Part shown: positions 63,007 to 64,000 of the stretch, one piece after another | How the letters are laid out: every line of letters begins with the position of its first letter | Numbering within the stretch: position 1 is the first letter of the stretch | Source: Ferrimonas balearica | Lineage (GTDB): Bacteria; Pseudomonadota; Gammaproteobacteria; Enterobacterales; Shewanellaceae | DNA: 64,000 bases | Assembly: GCF_019802085.1 (NCBI RefSeq) | Contig: NZ_JAHVHV010000002.1 | Location: 620,001 to 684,000 of the forward strand | Direction of reading: 5' to 3' | The notes under the pieces: generated by a model | Database searches by the model: none | The model's input: the letters and a program-made list of their open reading frames with translations, nothing else | Told to the model about the DNA's origin: nothing | Made by a program: the position numbers and the translations under genes

Positions 63007-64000
63007 ATGGAGCAGTACGACATCCTCATTGTGGGGGCCGGCATGGTGGGCGCCGCCAGCGCCTGTGCCCTGGCCCAGAAAGGGTTTTCCGTGGCCATCG
63101 TGGAAGCCCAGACCCCGCAACCCTTTGCCCCGGAGCAGCCGCGGGATCTGCGGGTCAGTGCCATCAGCGCCGCCTCGGAGCAGCTGCTGAGCCAGCTGGG
63201 GGCCTGGTCGGCCATCGACGCCATGCGCACCGCCCCCTACCAGACCCTGGCCACCTGGGAGTGGCAGCGCAGCGAGGTGCGCTTCGAGGCCAGCGAGATC
63301 GGCTGCGATCACCTGGGCCACATCATCGAGAACCGGGTGGTGCAGCTGGGGCTGTGGCAGGCGATGGCCGAGCTGGACGGGATCACCCTGCTCACCGGCC
63401 AGGGGCCGGACCGGATCTGGCAGGACGAAGCCGGGGCCTACCTGCAGGTGGGCGAGCGCCGGCTGCAGGGTCGGCTGCTGATGGGCTGTGACGGGGCCCG
63501 CTCCCGGGTGCGCGCCGCCACCGGCATCGGCCTGACCGGCTGGCAATATCGCCACCACTGTCTGGCGGTCAACATCACCACCGAGGCGCCACAGCAGACC
63601 ATCACCTGGCAGGAGTTCACCCCCAGTGGCCCCCGGGCTTTCCTGCCCCTGGCGGGTCATCACGGCTCCCTGGTGTGGTACGACAGCCCCGAGAAGGTGG
63701 CCCAGCTGATGCGCCTAGAGGATGGCGAGCTGAAGCGGGCGATCCAGCAGGCCTTCCCGGAGCGCCTGGGGGCGTTCGAAATCGACGGCCGGGGCAGTTT
63801 CCCCCTGACCCGGCAGCACGCCCAGCACTATTTCGACGGTCGCCTGGTGCTCCTGGGGGACGCGGCCCACACCATCAATCCCCTGGCCGGCCAGGGGGTC
63901 AACCTGGGCTTCAAGGACGTGGCCACCCTGGCCCAGGTGCTGGTGGAGGCCAAGGACAGCGGCCAGAGCTGGGACAGCGAGGCGGTGCTGATGCGCTACC
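63007..64000 (+). CDS. ubiF: UbiF-like ubiquinone-biosynthesis hydroxylase, 3' partial
   Basis: The first 331 residues of an FAD-dependent aromatic hydroxylase; the gene runs off the right edge. It shows the FAD-binding GxGxxG in ILIVGAGMVGAASA, the DLRVSAISAASEQLL segment, the DG motif in LMGCDGARSRVR and GDAAHTINPLAGQGVNLG. The WQEFTPSGPRAFLPL and SLVWYDSPE segments match E. coli UbiF best among UbiF/H/I. UbiF hydroxylates C6 of the demethoxyubiquinone ring. Its position opposite miaB is the E. coli arrangement and supports UbiF over VisC/UbiI. Confidence 0.93.
   Translation, partial: MEQYDILIVGAGMVGAASACALAQKGFSVAIVEAQTPQPFAPEQPRDLRVSAISAASEQLLSQLGAWSAIDAMRTAPYQTLATWEWQRSEVRFEASEIGCDHLGHIIENRVVQLGLWQAMAELDGITLLTGQGPDRIWQDEAGAYLQVGERRLQGRLLMGCDGARSRVRAATGIGLTGWQYRHHCLAVNITTEAPQQTITWQEFTPSGPRAFLPLAGHHGSLVWYDSPEKVAQLMRLEDGELKRAIQQAFPERLGAFEIDGRGSFPLTRQHAQHYFDGRLVLLGDAAHTINPLAGQGVNLGFKDVATLAQVLVEAKDSGQSWDSEAVLMRY

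Overview
The window is a 64 kb stretch of a GC-rich gammaproteobacterial chromosome. Nearly every gene is a close relative of an Escherichia coli, Vibrio or Shewanella housekeeping gene, often of almost identical length. Several gene orders are those of marine Alteromonadales and Vibrionales: tpiA between glmM and secG, an OmpK/Tsx porin beside nupC and the deo genes, and hmgA-fahA. A Ferrimonas-like member of the Alteromonadales fits best, but that assignment is inference. I see no insertion sequences, prophage, CRISPR array, rRNA or compositional island; this is core genome with a few accessory insertions.

Layout. 1-4028: end of a FixJ/NarL-type response regulator, an L,D-transpeptidase, a divergent SDR oxidoreductase/LysR pair and an EamA transporter. 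4121-11000: dnaK-dnaJ behind tandem sigma-32 promoters, then an exported S9 peptidase, an M48 lipoprotein and the FKBP isomerase FklB. 11019-16518: dapB and carAB. 16500-24000: greA with a terminator-bearing leader, yhbY, the rlmE-ftsH heat-shock pair, folP-glmM, tpiA, secG, tRNA-Leu(GAG) and initiator tRNA. 24182-35198: the rimP-nusA-infB-rbfA-truB-rpsO-pnp-nlpI cluster, with a Trm11-like methyltransferase gene inserted between rpsO and pnp. 35326-38645: a translationally coupled membrane operon (AI-2E permease, HlyD adaptor, DUF2955-like protein). 38727-43614: prfC, then hmgA-fahA of tyrosine catabolism with a convergent MarR regulator. 43743-53197: a 46-residue small protein, YjjV, NupC, Tsx/OmpK, deoCABD, YtjB and SerB. 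53207-57009: a 781-residue double-PilZ protein and RadA. 57071-64000: lnt-corC-ybeY-phoH-miaB on the minus strand, a small exported protein, and the start of ubiF.

How the genes work together. The window combines protein quality control (DnaK, DnaJ, FtsH, RlmE, peptidases, FklB), pyrimidine/arginine precursor and lysine synthesis (CarAB, DapB), the translation and transcription-termination machinery, and a complete deoxynucleoside uptake-and-breakdown module (Tsx porin, NupC symporter, DeoA/DeoD phosphorylases, DeoB mutase, DeoC aldolase).

No clear new defence or mobile system is visible. The parts most worth a second look are regulatory: a pyrBI-like UTP-sensing start at carAB, a GraL-like greA leader RNA, tandem attenuators before rimP-nusA, and dyads before hmgA and tsx. 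A few poorly characterised genes also stand out: the Trm11-like methyltransferase, the AI-2E/HlyD/DUF2955 operon, the double-PilZ protein and two small proteins.
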